NCBI GenBank assembly: GCA_037045155.1
Contig: JBAOIG010000003.1
Location: forward strand, 1,178,001 to 1,242,000
Source: Thermomicrobiales bacterium
GTDB lineage: Bacteria; Chloroflexota; Chloroflexia; Thermomicrobiales; CFX8
Length of the DNA stretch: 64,000 nt
Direction: 5' to 3'
In this document: piece after piece, positions 55,658 through 64,000 of the stretch
Numbering within the stretch: the stretch's first letter is position 1
Layout: each line of letters begins with the position of its first letter
Notes under the pieces: generated by a model
Seen by the model: the letters and a program-made list of their open reading frames with translations, nothing else
Database searches by the model: none
Told to the model about the DNA's origin: nothing
Position numbers and translations under genes: made by a program

Positions 55658-57883
55658 ATGGCTTCCCACACCCAGCAGACGATTATTCTGGCGATCGACC
55701 TCGACGGCGTTCTCACCGAGCACCCGGCGGCGCTTGCCCAGGCCGCCAACGCCCACTTCAACCTCGTCCTTCCCGACTCGGCCTTCGTCGACTCGACCGG
55801 CCACGCCGTCTCGCTCGCCGTCCGCGAGTGGGTTTACGGACCGGATGGGCCAGCGACGCGGCTCTCCCCGAATCCACAGGCGCGCGAATTCCTCCGACGT
55901 GTCGTCGGCAAGCTTGGGCGTGAAAACGTCCAGATCGTCACCGCCCGTCCACCCGCGTCATTAGAGATGACGCTCGACTGGCTGCGAAAGCACGAGCTCG
56001 ACTACTGCAATGTCATCATCGCCGACGATAAGGTCGCCGTCGCGCGTGAGCTGGGGGTGACCCACGCGATCGAGGACTCGATCCGCCACGCGCGCTCATA
56101 TACCGCGGCCGGCGTCACCTGCTACTTCCTGCCGAACGGTCTCGGCGTCCAGCCGCGTGGGATCGATCACGCTGCGACCGACCTGGCCGACATCGCTGCG
56201 CGTTTGCTCGACGCCGCCGTCCACGCCACCGAAGCCGAACGGACGAAGGTCGTCATCAGCGACCAGATCGACGCCGGCGCCCGCGAGCGAATCGCCCGCG
56301 CCGCCGAGATCATCGACGTCGACGGCACGAACGTCGACGCGCTCCACGCCGCCATCGCTGACGCCGACGCGCTGATCGTCCGCTCGGAGACGCAGGTTGA
56401 CGAGACAGTCTTTGCTTCCGCTCCACGACTGCGGGTCGTCGCGCGGGCTGGGGTCGGGGTCGACAACATCGACGTCGACGCCGCGACGCGGGCCGGCGTG
56501 CTGGTGCTGAACGCGCCCGGGGCGAACGCGACCTCGGCGGCCGAGCACACCGTGGCGTTGATGCTGGCCATCTCGCGCCAGATGATCGACGCGAACGCAA
56601 CGCTCCACGCCGGCCGGTGGGAGCGGAAACGTTACCGGCCGTTCGACCTGGCCGGCAAGACGATCGGCATCGTCGGGCTGGGCCGTGTCGGCAGCAAGGT
56701 CGCCCAACGGCTGGCCGCGTTCGAGGCACGTCTGATCGGTTACGACCCCTTCATCCCGGTCGAGCGCTTCCAGGAGATGGGCGTCCGGCCGGCGTCGTAC
56801 AAGGAGCTGCTGGCCACCAGCGACATCGTCACCTTCCATGTGCCATCGACCGACGAGACGCGAGCGATGCTCGGGCCAGACACCTTCCCGCTGCTGCGCC
56901 CCGGGGCGATCGTCATCAACGCCGCGCGCGGCGACGTGGTCGACGACCGGGCGTTGGCCGACGCGCTCGATGCCGGAATAGTCGCGGCGGCGGGCGTGGA
57001 CGTGTTCCCCCACGAGCCGGTGACGTCATCGCCGCTCTGGGGCCGGCCAAACGTCGTGCTGACCCCACACATCGGCGGCAGCAGCGGCGCGGCGCTGGCC
57101 GCCGTCGGCGAGATCATCTCGCGCTCGACGCTGGCGGCGCTTCGCGGCGAAGCCGTCGCCAATGCGGTCAACCTGCCGACGGCGACGTTGGAGAGCGCGG
57201 AGCTGGCGCGACTGACGCGCGTTGCGGGAGCAGCCGGCCACTTGCTCGGTGTCCTCTCGTCTGGCATCCCCGAAGCCGTCATCATGCGGATTCACGGCGA
57301 GGTTGTCGGGGCAGTCGCCGAGCACGTGTTCCTGGCGGCGCTTTCTGAGGGGCTGCAGCACTGGACAACGACGCGTGTCACGCCGGTGAACGCTCGGATC
57401 GTCGCCGAGCAACACCGCATCGCAGCCCGAATCGTCGCTGCCGATGGGCGACAGCCTGCCCCGGCCGACGCAATTGACTTCAGCTTCGAGGCGGCCGGAG
57501 ACGGCGCGCACGTTGTCCGCATCCGCTGGTCTGGCGGCTCGGCCGGGATTATCGAGGTGGATCGCTTCTCGCTAGACCATCCGCTGGCCGGCGATATGCT
57601 GATCACCCACCATCGCGACCGACCGGGGATGATCGGCCATGTCGGCATGATCCTCGGACGTCACGATGTCAACATCGCCGGCATGCAGGTTGGGCGGCAC
57701 TACCGGGGCGGCGAGGCAATCATGGTATTGAATGTGGACAACGCCATCCCGCAGGATGCGCTGCTCGAGATCCTGTCGATCGACGATGTCCACTCCGCGT
57801 GGGTCGTCTCGCTGCCCGAGCCGGAGCCGGCCTGGGTCCAGGAGACGCTCCAGCCGAACGTCGCAGTCGCCGCGCCGGGCTGA
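55658..57883 (+). CDS. serA: HAD phosphatase-like domain fused to D-3-phosphoglycerate dehydrogenase
   Basis: 741 residues. Residues 1-185 are a HAD domain with all four motifs: D14/D16 in LAIDLDGVLT, T95 in IVTARP, K125 in ADDKVAV, and E139/D140 in HAIEDSIRHA. From about 194 it is a full SerA: NAD site GIVGLGRVGSKVAQRLA, catalytic Arg in NAARGDVVDD, Glu in DVFPHEP, His in LTPHIGGSS, then an ASB domain and a C-terminal ACT domain (HHRDRPGMIGHVGMILGRH). SerA makes 3-phosphohydroxypyruvate for serine synthesis. The HAD part resembles 5'-nucleotidase-like HADs more than SerB. ATG 55658; no intact split start between the two domains is obvious. Confidence 0.88.
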   Translation: MASHTQQTIILAIDLDGVLTEHPAALAQAANAHFNLVLPDSAFVDSTGHAVSLAVREWVYGPDGPATRLSPNPQAREFLRRVVGKLGRENVQIVTARPPASLEMTLDWLRKHELDYCNVIIADDKVAVARELGVTHAIEDSIRHARSYTAAGVTCYFLPNGLGVQPRGIDHAATDLADIAARLLDAAVHATEAERTKVVISDQIDAGARERIARAAEIIDVDGTNVDALHAAIADADALIVRSETQVDETVFASAPRLRVVARAGVGVDNIDVDAATRAGVLVLNAPGANATSAAEHTVALMLAISRQMIDANATLHAGRWERKRYRPFDLAGKTIGIVGLGRVGSKVAQRLAAFEARLIGYDPFIPVERFQEMGVRPASYKELLATSDIVTFHVPSTDETRAMLGPDTFPLLRPGAIVINAARGDVVDDRALADALDAGIVAAAGVDVFPHEPVTSSPLWGRPNVVLTPHIGGSSGAALAAVGEIISRSTLAALRGEAVANAVNLPTATLESAELARLTRVAGAAGHLLGVLSSGIPEAVIMRIHGEVVGAVAEHVFLAALSEGLQHWTTTRVTPVNARIVAEQHRIAARIVAADGRQPAPADAIDFSFEAAGDGAHVVRIRWSGGSAGIIEVDRFSLDHPLAGDMLITHHRDRPGMIGHVGMILGRHDVNIAGMQVGRHYRGGEAIMVLNVDNAIPQDALLEILSIDDVHSAWVVSLPEPEPAWVQETLQPNVAVAAPG

Positions 57884-58008
57884 TCAATCTCGCGCTACTG
57901 GGATATGTCACATCCAGTGGGCCTCAGGCGTCGATCTTCGCCAGCCTGCCGACTGGACGCGTTACGATGCGTGAGGCAACCGCAGCGTTTCGGGAGGAAG
58001 GGTGAGCG

Positions 58009-59028
58009 ATGATCGACTCCGCGGCGCCACGGCTCCATGACGACGCTATCGTCGTGGACGCGCACTCCGACGTGTTTTGCGATGTAACCCGACGGAGGCT
58101 GCTCGGCGAGACGCAGGTCCTCGCCCGCCTTCATGTCCCGGTCTGGCGCGCGGCCGGCGTCAATGTCGTCGTCACGACGCTCTTCACCGAAGAGGAGCAC
58201 AAGCCGGACCGAGCGCTACGGCGAGCCGTCACGCTGATGGGCGCCGCTCTGGCCGACATCGACGAGACGCCGGACGTCGCGCTCTGTCGCACGCGCTCGG
58301 AGATCGACGCCGCGCTCGCCGCCGGCCAGATTGCCTTCATTCTGGCGATGGAGGGCGGCGAGCCGATCCAGGACGGCATCGAATCGCTGCGGATGTTCTA
58401 CGAGTTGGGCGTTCGTGTCCTGGGGCTGACCTGGAACCAGCGCAACCTGCTGGCGGAGGGGGTCGGCGAGGCGCGGGCCGGCGGTGGGTTGACTGAGTTG
58501 GGCCGCGAGATGGTCGCCGAAGCCGGCCGGCTCGGCATCCTGCTCGATGCCTCGCACCTGTCGGTGAAGTCTTTCTGGGACGTGATCGAGACAAGCTCAC
58601 GTCCGGTGATCGCGTCGCACTCGAACGCGACAGCGTTGTGCTCCCACCCACGCAACATCGACGACGACCAGATCCGCGCGATCGTCAACACAGGCGGGTT
58701 GGTCGGAATCAACGGAGTTCCCGGATTCATCGCCGACAATCCGACCGACGCAAGCCTCGACCGGATGCTCGACCATCTCGACCACATCGCGTCGGTCGCC
58801 GGAGTTGAGAACGTCGCGCTTGGGCCGGACTTCGTCGATTATCTGCGGGTCGGGCCGATGGCCCCGTTCGACGCCGAGCCGGAAGCCACGATCGTAGGAT
58901 TCGCAACGATAGCTGATATGCCGAACGTCACAGCCGGCCTGCTGGCGCGCGGCTACGATGAGACCGCAGTGCGAGGCATCCTCGGTGGCAACGTGCTGCG
59001 GGTACTCGATACCGTCATGTGCGAGTAG
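58009..59028 (+). CDS. membrane dipeptidase family (M19)
   Basis: 339 residues. Zinc-binding HxD near the start in VVDAHSDVF, the bridging glutamate in LAMEGGEPI, and later histidines in LDASHLSVKSFWDV and VIASHSNATALCSHPRNIDD. GPDFVDYL near 288 is the family aspartate region. M19 renal-dipeptidase-type enzymes hydrolyse L-D or dehydro dipeptides; in bacteria the substrate is usually unknown, and no signal peptide is seen. ATG 58009 behind GGGAGGAAGGGTG. Confidence 0.9.
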   Translation: MIDSAAPRLHDDAIVVDAHSDVFCDVTRRRLLGETQVLARLHVPVWRAAGVNVVVTTLFTEEEHKPDRALRRAVTLMGAALADIDETPDVALCRTRSEIDAALAAGQIAFILAMEGGEPIQDGIESLRMFYELGVRVLGLTWNQRNLLAEGVGEARAGGGLTELGREMVAEAGRLGILLDASHLSVKSFWDVIETSSRPVIASHSNATALCSHPRNIDDDQIRAIVNTGGLVGINGVPGFIADNPTDASLDRMLDHLDHIASVAGVENVALGPDFVDYLRVGPMAPFDAEPEATIVGFATIADMPNVTAGLLARGYDETAVRGILGGNVLRVLDTVMCE

Positions 59029-59035
59029 ATCGGGT

Positions 59036-59662
59036 TCACTGAACGGGGCAACTCCCCCAGAGCCCGCGGGACTCTTCGCGTGCCCGGCGTTCGGCGGCGC
59101 GGAACTCGTCGACATGGGCGACATTGGGGGGAAATGTCGAGACAGTTGCATACCCGTCCTCGATCAGCCGCAGGTTGACGAAGATGCGTTCCCCGGTCGC
59201 CGGGTCGCGGACGTAGACGTAGCGCAGCAGCCGCCCAAAGCGGTCGCGGTCGCCGACATCACGGACGAGCTCGACATCCTGGCCTCCAACGAGCCGCTGG
59301 TTCGCCTTGCTCGCCTCGGGGCCGAAGCACTCGACCGGGGAGTCTGGCCGGACGGTCTCGGGCGTATCCATGCCGATGTAGCGCAGCCGCTCGACCTTGC
59401 CGCCGATCTCGACCATGATCGTGTCGCCGTCGACGACCCGCTGGACACGAGCCATCTCGCCGGTCACGCCCGGCCCGGCCATGGCAGTCGGCGTCGTCCG
59501 CCCGCCCGTTCGAGCCGTCTGGGTGGCGCGCGCGCCCAGTGAGGCGCTGGTCGAAGTCGGCGCGCCGCCTGGCGCGCGTGTCGGGGTTGCCGATGGCGAC
59601 TCGCAAGCCGCGACGAGCAGCGCCGCCAGCAGCGCCAGGACAATCCATAGACGTCGAGTCAC
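59036..59662 (-). CDS. lipoprotein thermonuclease (SNase) family
   Basis: 208 residues. Lipoprotein signal LLAALLVAACESPS with the lipid cysteine near 19, a Thr/Ala-rich linker, then an SNase OB-fold: VQRVVDGDTIMVEIGGKVE (about 73-91) and LRYIGMDTPETV, with the active-site RDRFGRLLRYVYV and FVNLRLIEDGYATV. It would degrade extracellular DNA or RNA on the cell surface. GTG 59662 behind GAGGGGGAGAAG. It converges on the dipeptidase gene. Confidence 0.9.
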   Translation of the reverse strand: MTRRLWIVLALLAALLVAACESPSATPTRAPGGAPTSTSASLGARATQTARTGGRTTPTAMAGPGVTGEMARVQRVVDGDTIMVEIGGKVERLRYIGMDTPETVRPDSPVECFGPEASKANQRLVGGQDVELVRDVGDRDRFGRLLRYVYVRDPATGERIFVNLRLIEDGYATVSTFPPNVAHVDEFRAAERRAREESRGLWGSCPVQ

Positions 59663-59751
59663 CGTTGCTTCTCCCCCTCAACCAGAGTCTGCCATGCCGG
59701 CCCTCGCCAGGGCGCGTAGGATTCAATCAGACAGCGCGAGGGGAGTAATCA

Positions 59752-60309
59752 ATGCGAGAGCCGATAACAACCGCGATCGACATGCCGCTTCGGACACCTG
59801 CCGGCGAAACGGTCCAGATGTCCGACATCTGGCGCACAGGGACGACCGCATTCACATTCATCCGCTACCTGTCCTGTGTGTTCTGCAAGGAGCAGGTCCG
59901 CTCCTATAAGTCGTCAGCGAACGCGCTTAGCCGTGCCGGCCTGCGGGTAGTCATCGTGACTCCAGCCTCGGTTGAGGACACCGCGTTCTTCGCCGCTGGC
60001 CTCGACCTGCCGTTCCCCGTCTATTGCGATCCCGAGCAGGCAGCCTACGCCGCCTACGGGTTTGAGAAGGGCTCGATCGGTCAGCTGATCAACCCGCACA
60101 TCATCGCGCGAGGCGCGCAGGCAACGCTCCGCGGCAATTTCCTGGCTCTTCCGAAGGGGGGAGATCCTCGCCAACTGCCGGGAACCGCGATTATCGCGGA
60201 GGACGGACAGCTCCTCCACGTCCACATCGCGCATGACGCCTCCGACTACCTCAGCCTCGACGAGCTGCTGGTGGTCGCCCGACATCTCGGGATTCAGGCG
60301 GGCAGCTAA
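59752..60309 (+). CDS. peroxiredoxin-like / AhpC-TSA-related protein
   Basis: 185 residues with a thioredoxin-like fold: FTFIRYLSCVFCKEQVRSYK (about 37-56) holds a CXXC cysteine pair, LRVVIVTPASVEDTAFFAAG and FPVYCDPEQAAYAAYGFEKG follow, and GTAIIAEDGQLLHVHIA is the later strand pair. It matches the PRXL2/AhpC-TSA-2 group, which reduces peroxides or acts in redox sensing. ATG 59752. It converges on the MFS gene with a 4-bp overlap of stop codons. Confidence 0.83.
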   Translation: MREPITTAIDMPLRTPAGETVQMSDIWRTGTTAFTFIRYLSCVFCKEQVRSYKSSANALSRAGLRVVIVTPASVEDTAFFAAGLDLPFPVYCDPEQAAYAAYGFEKGSIGQLINPHIIARGAQATLRGNFLALPKGGDPRQLPGTAIIAEDGQLLHVHIAHDASDYLSLDELLVVARHLGIQAGS

Positions 60310-61544
60310 CCGCCGGGCGGAGCGCCCGTCCCGAACGCCGTGTCGTCCGCCACACGCGTTTCGCGAACCAGTAGCGCGAGGATGAGGGATGCGGACAAGC
60401 CGACGCCGGCCAGAATGAACGACGTGTACTCGAAGCCGACCGCATCGGTCAGGCTGCCAACCGCCAGCGGCCCGCCGGCCCGGCCGGTGTCACCGATCAA
60501 CCGCCAGAGCCCGAGGAATTCGCCGGTCGCGCCGGGCGGCGCGAGGTCAGCGCCGAGCGTCATCATCGTTCCGGTTCCCAGACCGTTGCCCAGCCCGATG
60601 ATCGTCGCCGCGGCCATCAGCGTCAGGTAGTCGGTCGTAAAGGGGATCAGGACCATCCCGACCGCCATGATTGCAAACGATGGGACTGCGGCGACCTTGC
60701 GGCCGAAGCGATCCATCAGATAGCCGGCCGGGATGAAGAGGATCATGTCAACGCTCGACGACGCCGACTGGATCAGCCCGACCTGTCCGGCATTCAGGCC
60801 CAGGATAGCCAGGCCGTAGAACGGGATGATCGTCTGCCGGCCGGCGCGAATCATCTGCGCGAAGGTCTGGGCGACGCTCGCCGCGCTCAGGTCGCGCCAG
60901 CTTGATCGCACCATCTCACGAACCAGCGCCCAACGCACATGTCGCTCGGCGTGGACCGCGACGTGCGTGTCCTGGACGAATATCCACGACACAATGAGGG
61001 CGACGATGCCGAGAAGGCCGGCGACGAGGAACGATGCAGTGAGACCAAACCAGGTGCCGATGAGCCCGCCAATGGCTGGCCCGCCGAACACACCGATCCG
61101 GTTGATGCCCCCGAAGACGGAGATCGCTCTCCCCCGCTGGCGCGGGTCGATCGCTTCGGTGATGAATGCGTGCCGCGAAAGCCCCCACATCGCCGTTCCG
61201 ACGCCGGCGAGCAGCCGCAACGCGATGAGCTGGTTAACGCTGGTCGCGGCAACGAGGGCAAGCGTCCCGAAGCCAACGAGCGCTGCGCCAAGGAGCATCG
61301 TTGGCTTCAGCCCGACCCGGCCAAGTAACATCCCTGCCGGCAGATCGGCGATCAGTGTTCCGATCCCGGCCGCGGCCAGCACGAGGCTCGCGACGGCGAA
61401 CGAGACATCGAACGAGAGCGCAAAGGCCGGCAGCGTCGGCAGCAGAAGCCCCTCGGCAAAACCCAGCAACGCCGTGGGGACGTAGACGGGCAACAGTAGC
61501 GCTCTCCGTGACGCGCGCTGCTGAGTCCGTCGATCGATATCCAT
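60306..61544 (-). CDS. MFS transporter
   Basis: 412 residues with about 12 transmembrane helices. The loop motif after helix 2 is LPAGMLLGRVGLKPTMLLGA (about 70-89) with the expected G..L.D/R pattern, repeated as IPAGYLMDRFGRKVAAVPSF after helix 8, and GVGTAMWGLSRHAFITEAID in helix 4. Probably a drug or metabolite efflux pump; substrate unknown. ATG 61544. Confidence 0.9.
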   Translation of the reverse strand: MDIDRRTQQRASRRALLLPVYVPTALLGFAEGLLLPTLPAFALSFDVSFAVASLVLAAAGIGTLIADLPAGMLLGRVGLKPTMLLGAALVGFGTLALVAATSVNQLIALRLLAGVGTAMWGLSRHAFITEAIDPRQRGRAISVFGGINRIGVFGGPAIGGLIGTWFGLTASFLVAGLLGIVALIVSWIFVQDTHVAVHAERHVRWALVREMVRSSWRDLSAASVAQTFAQMIRAGRQTIIPFYGLAILGLNAGQVGLIQSASSSVDMILFIPAGYLMDRFGRKVAAVPSFAIMAVGMVLIPFTTDYLTLMAAATIIGLGNGLGTGTMMTLGADLAPPGATGEFLGLWRLIGDTGRAGGPLAVGSLTDAVGFEYTSFILAGVGLSASLILALLVRETRVADDTAFGTGAPPGG

Positions 61545-61661
61545 CGGTCAGAAATACTCCCCGGAGCCGGCAGCCCGCGCCACCCAGCAGTCGAGGATCG
61601 TAACATGTACATTGGCCGGCACAACCACCGGCAGGCGACGAAGGAAAGGACAGGCTTGACG

Positions 61662-62051
61662 ATGCCCAGCAAGTTTCGGCTCGAGCACGTGGCAATCCCC
61701 GCCCACGGCGCGCTTTTCGAGGAGACGGTCAACTTCTACCACGAGATGTTTGGCATGCAGATGATTCGCGACGTTCGCGGCAACGGCCAACACTTTGCCT
61801 TTCTCTCCGATGGCCAGGGCGGGGTGATCGAGGTCCTCGACGTTCCCGGCCCTCCACTCCCTGCCCCATCGCATCTCGCGTTCATGGTGCCGTTGTCGGA
61901 GTTCGAGGCAACTCACGACCGCCTCGCCGAGCAGGGCATTGCGTTCGACCCGATCGTCGAAAACACGTCCGGCGATCTCATCGCCTACTTCCGCGACCCC
62001 GCCGAGAACACCGTTCAGCTTATCGGCCGCAAGGATCCTTTGGGGCACTAG
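61662..62051 (+). CDS. VOC family protein (glyoxalase/dioxygenase fold)
   Basis: 129 residues, one complete betaalphabetabetabeta pair. Start MPSKFRLEHVAIPAHG with the first metal histidine, then FYHEMFGMQMIRDV, SHLAFMVPLSEFEATHDRLA with the next histidine, and YFRDPAENTVQLIG with the glutamate region. Such single-domain VOC proteins bind a metal and act on small organic substrates. ATG 61662; an upstream in-frame ATG at 61605 is unlikely because AAGGAAAGGA lies between. Confidence 0.83.
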   Translation: MPSKFRLEHVAIPAHGALFEETVNFYHEMFGMQMIRDVRGNGQHFAFLSDGQGGVIEVLDVPGPPLPAPSHLAFMVPLSEFEATHDRLAEQGIAFDPIVENTSGDLIAYFRDPAENTVQLIGRKDPLGH

Positions 62052-62104
62052 ACTGCACCGCAGGATGCCCGGCGCGACGAACGATCGAAATGGAGCAACA
62101 GTAG

Positions 62105-62908
62105 ATGGCGCAAGCGACGATTGGCGATGGACGAACGATTCATTATGACGAGTGGTCAGGCGAAGGCATGCCAGTCGTGCTGATCACCGGGCTAGGCGGC
62201 TTCCGGGCCAGCTGGCGGCCCGTCGCCGAGCAGCTTGCGCCGGAGTTCCGCGTGGTCGCCCCGGATAATCGCGACGCTGGCGAGAACGATCCCGAGGATC
62301 TGGACTACACGATCTCGGACATGGCCGGCGATATCGCCGCGCTGCTCGCCGTGCGTGGAATCGAGCGCGCGTCCGTCGTCGGACACTCGATGGGCGGCTT
62401 CATCGCGCTTCACCTCGCGACGGAGCATCCTGAGCAAGTGGCAAAGCTGGTCCTCGTTGGCACGTCGCCGGCCGCCGGGCTAGCGATTGGCCAGCCATTC
62501 CCGCCGCCGCCTCACGAAAGCTGGATCGTTGATCCGGTCGAACGCTCCATGGCGGCGCTGCCACAGTCCTACGCGCCCGGGTTCTTCGACCTCCACCCGG
62601 AGAAGCTGGGTGAGTTCTCCGAAACAGGGCGCGGCAACCGCATCACGCGTGACGGCTACGCCCGGCAGGCTGCCGCAATCAACGATTCACACGATGTCCG
62701 GCCACAGTTGGCTGGTATTACCGCGCCGACCCTCGTGATCCACGGCGAGGTGGATTCGACCATCTCGGTCAAGGGTGGCCGGCTCCTGGTGAACGGCATC
62801 CCTGGCGCTGAGATGCTGGTCTACCCTGGCGTCGGACACCACCCGATGCGCGAGGATCCGGCGCGATTCATCGAGGATCTGCGGGCATTCCTCCGCAGGG
62901 CTGACTGA
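62105..62908 (+). CDS. alpha/beta hydrolase
   Basis: 267 residues. Nucleophile elbow VVGHSMGGFIALHLA (about 95-109) with Ser, the oxyanion HG-type segment LITGLGGFRASWRP, and the catalytic acid/His region APTLVIHGEVDSTISVKGG and GVGHHPMREDP near the end. ATG 62105. Substrate unknown; the upstream VOC gene in the same direction suggests a small catabolic unit. Confidence 0.88.
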   Translation: MAQATIGDGRTIHYDEWSGEGMPVVLITGLGGFRASWRPVAEQLAPEFRVVAPDNRDAGENDPEDLDYTISDMAGDIAALLAVRGIERASVVGHSMGGFIALHLATEHPEQVAKLVLVGTSPAAGLAIGQPFPPPPHESWIVDPVERSMAALPQSYAPGFFDLHPEKLGEFSETGRGNRITRDGYARQAAAINDSHDVRPQLAGITAPTLVIHGEVDSTISVKGGRLLVNGIPGAEMLVYPGVGHHPMREDPARFIEDLRAFLRRAD

Positions 62909-62951
62909 GCCCGTCAGACCAACGACGCGCGGCTCGGGTTCCGACCAGAGG

Positions 62952-64000
62952 TCAGTGCGTCAGGCATTCCCGGAGAATCGTCGCGCCGGTGACGATCTCC
63001 GGGATCTCTAGCCCGCCATAGCCGAGCAACAGCCCGTTTGGAGGCGTGCCGCCGTCAGCGTAGCCGGCCAGCGTCGACACTACGACCCCGCGCTCTCGGG
63101 CACGTTGCCGGGTGGTCTCAGCATCGAGCGCGGGATCGAGCTCGAGAAACACGTGGAGCCCGGCCTCGAGTCCACGCAACGTCACCCGATCCGCAATCGG
63201 AGCAAGCGCGTCGGCGAGCGCCGCGCGCTTCCCGGCATAGACGCGCCGCATCCGCCGAACGTGACGATCGAGGTTGCCGTCGGCAATAAACGCTGCAAGT
63301 GCCCGCTGGAGCGGCCAGGCGGTGTGATGATCGACCAGCCGCTTCATCCGGACGACCCGGTCGCGCAGCGGCGCCGGGCCAATCAGATACCCAACCCGCA
63401 GCGATGGGGCCAGCAGCTTCGAGAATGTGCCGACATAGGCGACTCGGCCGGCCTGATCCAGGCCGGCCAGCGCGGGAAGTGGCGGGCCATCGTAGCGGTA
63501 TTCACTATCGTAATCGTCCTCGATGACCAACGCGTCTGCCTCCAGAGCCCACTCCAGCAGGGCCATCCGCCGCGCCAACGACATCCTGACACCGAGCGGG
63601 TACTGGTGCGATGGGGTGACGTAGGTAAGCAACGGCGCCGGTCTGCTCGCCGAAAGCAGATCGACACGCAGCCCGTCGTCATCCACTCCGATCGGCACGA
63701 TTCGAGCGCCGCTCGCCACGAGAACAGCGCGGGCTACCGGATAGCCCGGGTTCTCGAAGCCGACGCTATCGCCAGGGAGTAGTGTCGCCCGCGCGACCAG
63801 GTCGAGCGCCTGAATCGCCCCGGACGTAACCACGACATCCGACGCGTCGCAGATAACGCCACGCGAGCGACGGACGTAGGATGCGATCGCCTCGCGCAAC
63901 AGCGGTTCGCCAGCCGGGTCGCCATAGCCGGTCGGGACCGGCTCGGTCGCGACAGCCTGCCAGACACGCCGCCAGGCGTCGGCCGGCAATTGATTCGTTG
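62952..64000 (-). CDS. MocR-type regulator (GntR/aminotransferase), truncated by the window edge
   Basis: At least 349 residues are visible; the 5' end runs off the window, so the start codon and the expected N-terminal winged-helix are not seen. The aminotransferase-like half is complete: GYGDPAGEPLLREAIASYV, VTSGAIQALDLVARATL, YVTPSHQYPLGVRMS, IEDDYDSEYRY, and the PLP lysine in VGTFSKLLAPSLRVGYL (S-K). MocR/GabR/PdxR-type regulators bind PLP or amino acids. It converges on the alpha/beta hydrolase gene. Confidence 0.85.
   Translation of the reverse strand, partial: TNQLPADAWRRVWQAVATEPVPTGYGDPAGEPLLREAIASYVRRSRGVICDASDVVVTSGAIQALDLVARATLLPGDSVGFENPGYPVARAVLVASGARIVPIGVDDDGLRVDLLSASRPAPLLTYVTPSHQYPLGVRMSLARRMALLEWALEADALVIEDDYDSEYRYDGPPLPALAGLDQAGRVAYVGTFSKLLAPSLRVGYLIGPAPLRDRVVRMKRLVDHHTAWPLQRALAAFIADGNLDRHVRRMRRVYAGKRAALADALAPIADRVTLRGLEAGLHVFLELDPALDAETTRQRARERGVVVSTLAGYADGGTPPNGLLLGYGGLEIPEIVTGATILRECLTH

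Noticed and set aside
55658..56215. HAD domain of the SerA fusion as phosphoserine phosphatase (SerB)
   Set aside because: The motifs and spacing (IVTARP, ADDKVAV, HAIEDS) resemble 5'-nucleotidase-like HADs; the SerB cap and motif pattern are not evident, so I do not assign it.

Overview
The window is one contiguous piece of a high-G+C bacterial chromosome with densely packed genes. My best guess is a Chloroflexota bacterium close to the Thermomicrobia/Sphaerobacter group. This rests on Gram-positive-style regulation (a T-box in front of ileS), RNase J, an IleS of the ~1,070-residue type, secreted proteins and lipoproteins with no sign of outer-membrane genes, and a C-terminal secreted module that I associate with that group. 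This placement is inference; no rRNA or ribosomal-protein gene is present. I see no tRNA, rRNA or CRISPR array.

Layout. 0-6 kb: an acyl-CoA oxidation run (thiolase, gamma-carbonic anhydrase, crotonase, EtfB, EtfA, FixC-like ETF:quinone oxidoreductase). 6-8.5 kb: a glycosyltransferase, ThiL and a small PRC-barrel-like protein. 8.5-12.1 kb: an accessory island. It is full of dispersed repeats and holds two small genes behind a 131-bp duplicated leader, a third small gene translationally coupled to a RepA/AAA_25-like ATPase, and the stump of a DNA methyltransferase. 12-21 kb: an FAD oxidoreductase, ileS with its T-box, and M20 peptidases coupled to a NUDIX gene. 21-23 kb: a duplicated-domain lipoprotein and a metzincin pseudogene. 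23-29 kb: a P1 peptidase, an MBL-rhodanese protein, small membrane proteins and RNase J. 29.3-32.4 kb: a TPP riboswitch with a thiamine-precursor ABC transporter. 32.6-33.3 kb: a TusA-like gene and a DsrE-family gene with an in-frame UGA that looks like selenocysteine. 33-46 kb: a sugar kinase, an Lrp regulator, a DAO oxidoreductase, a CNNM protein, a J-domain protein, a subtilisin, a LOG protein, a CysS/MshC-type ligase, DUF3105, GT87 and a glutamine synthetase. 46-55 kb: envelope and secreted functions (a GT2-TPR-propeller fusion, a collagen-like Tat substrate, a second subtilisin, an S1 protease). 55-64 kb: a HAD-SerA fusion, an M19 dipeptidase, a nuclease, a peroxiredoxin-like protein, an MFS transporter, a VOC protein, an alpha/beta hydrolase and a truncated MocR regulator.

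The strongest surprise is the DsrE gene at 32919-33281. The family-typical sequence continues in frame past a UGA that sits exactly where relatives have the cysteine of a C-G-G-C motif, and a two-part hairpin starts three bases after the UGA. The second theme is repeats. At least five families of short GC-rich repeats occur, and several lie inside genes: in ileS, in the island ATPase, at the 3' end of the MBL-rhodanese gene and at the broken end of the methyltransferase. Two elements have 13-base inverted ends like MITEs. Third, three secreted proteases of two unrelated catalytic folds carry the same ~250-residue C-terminal module.
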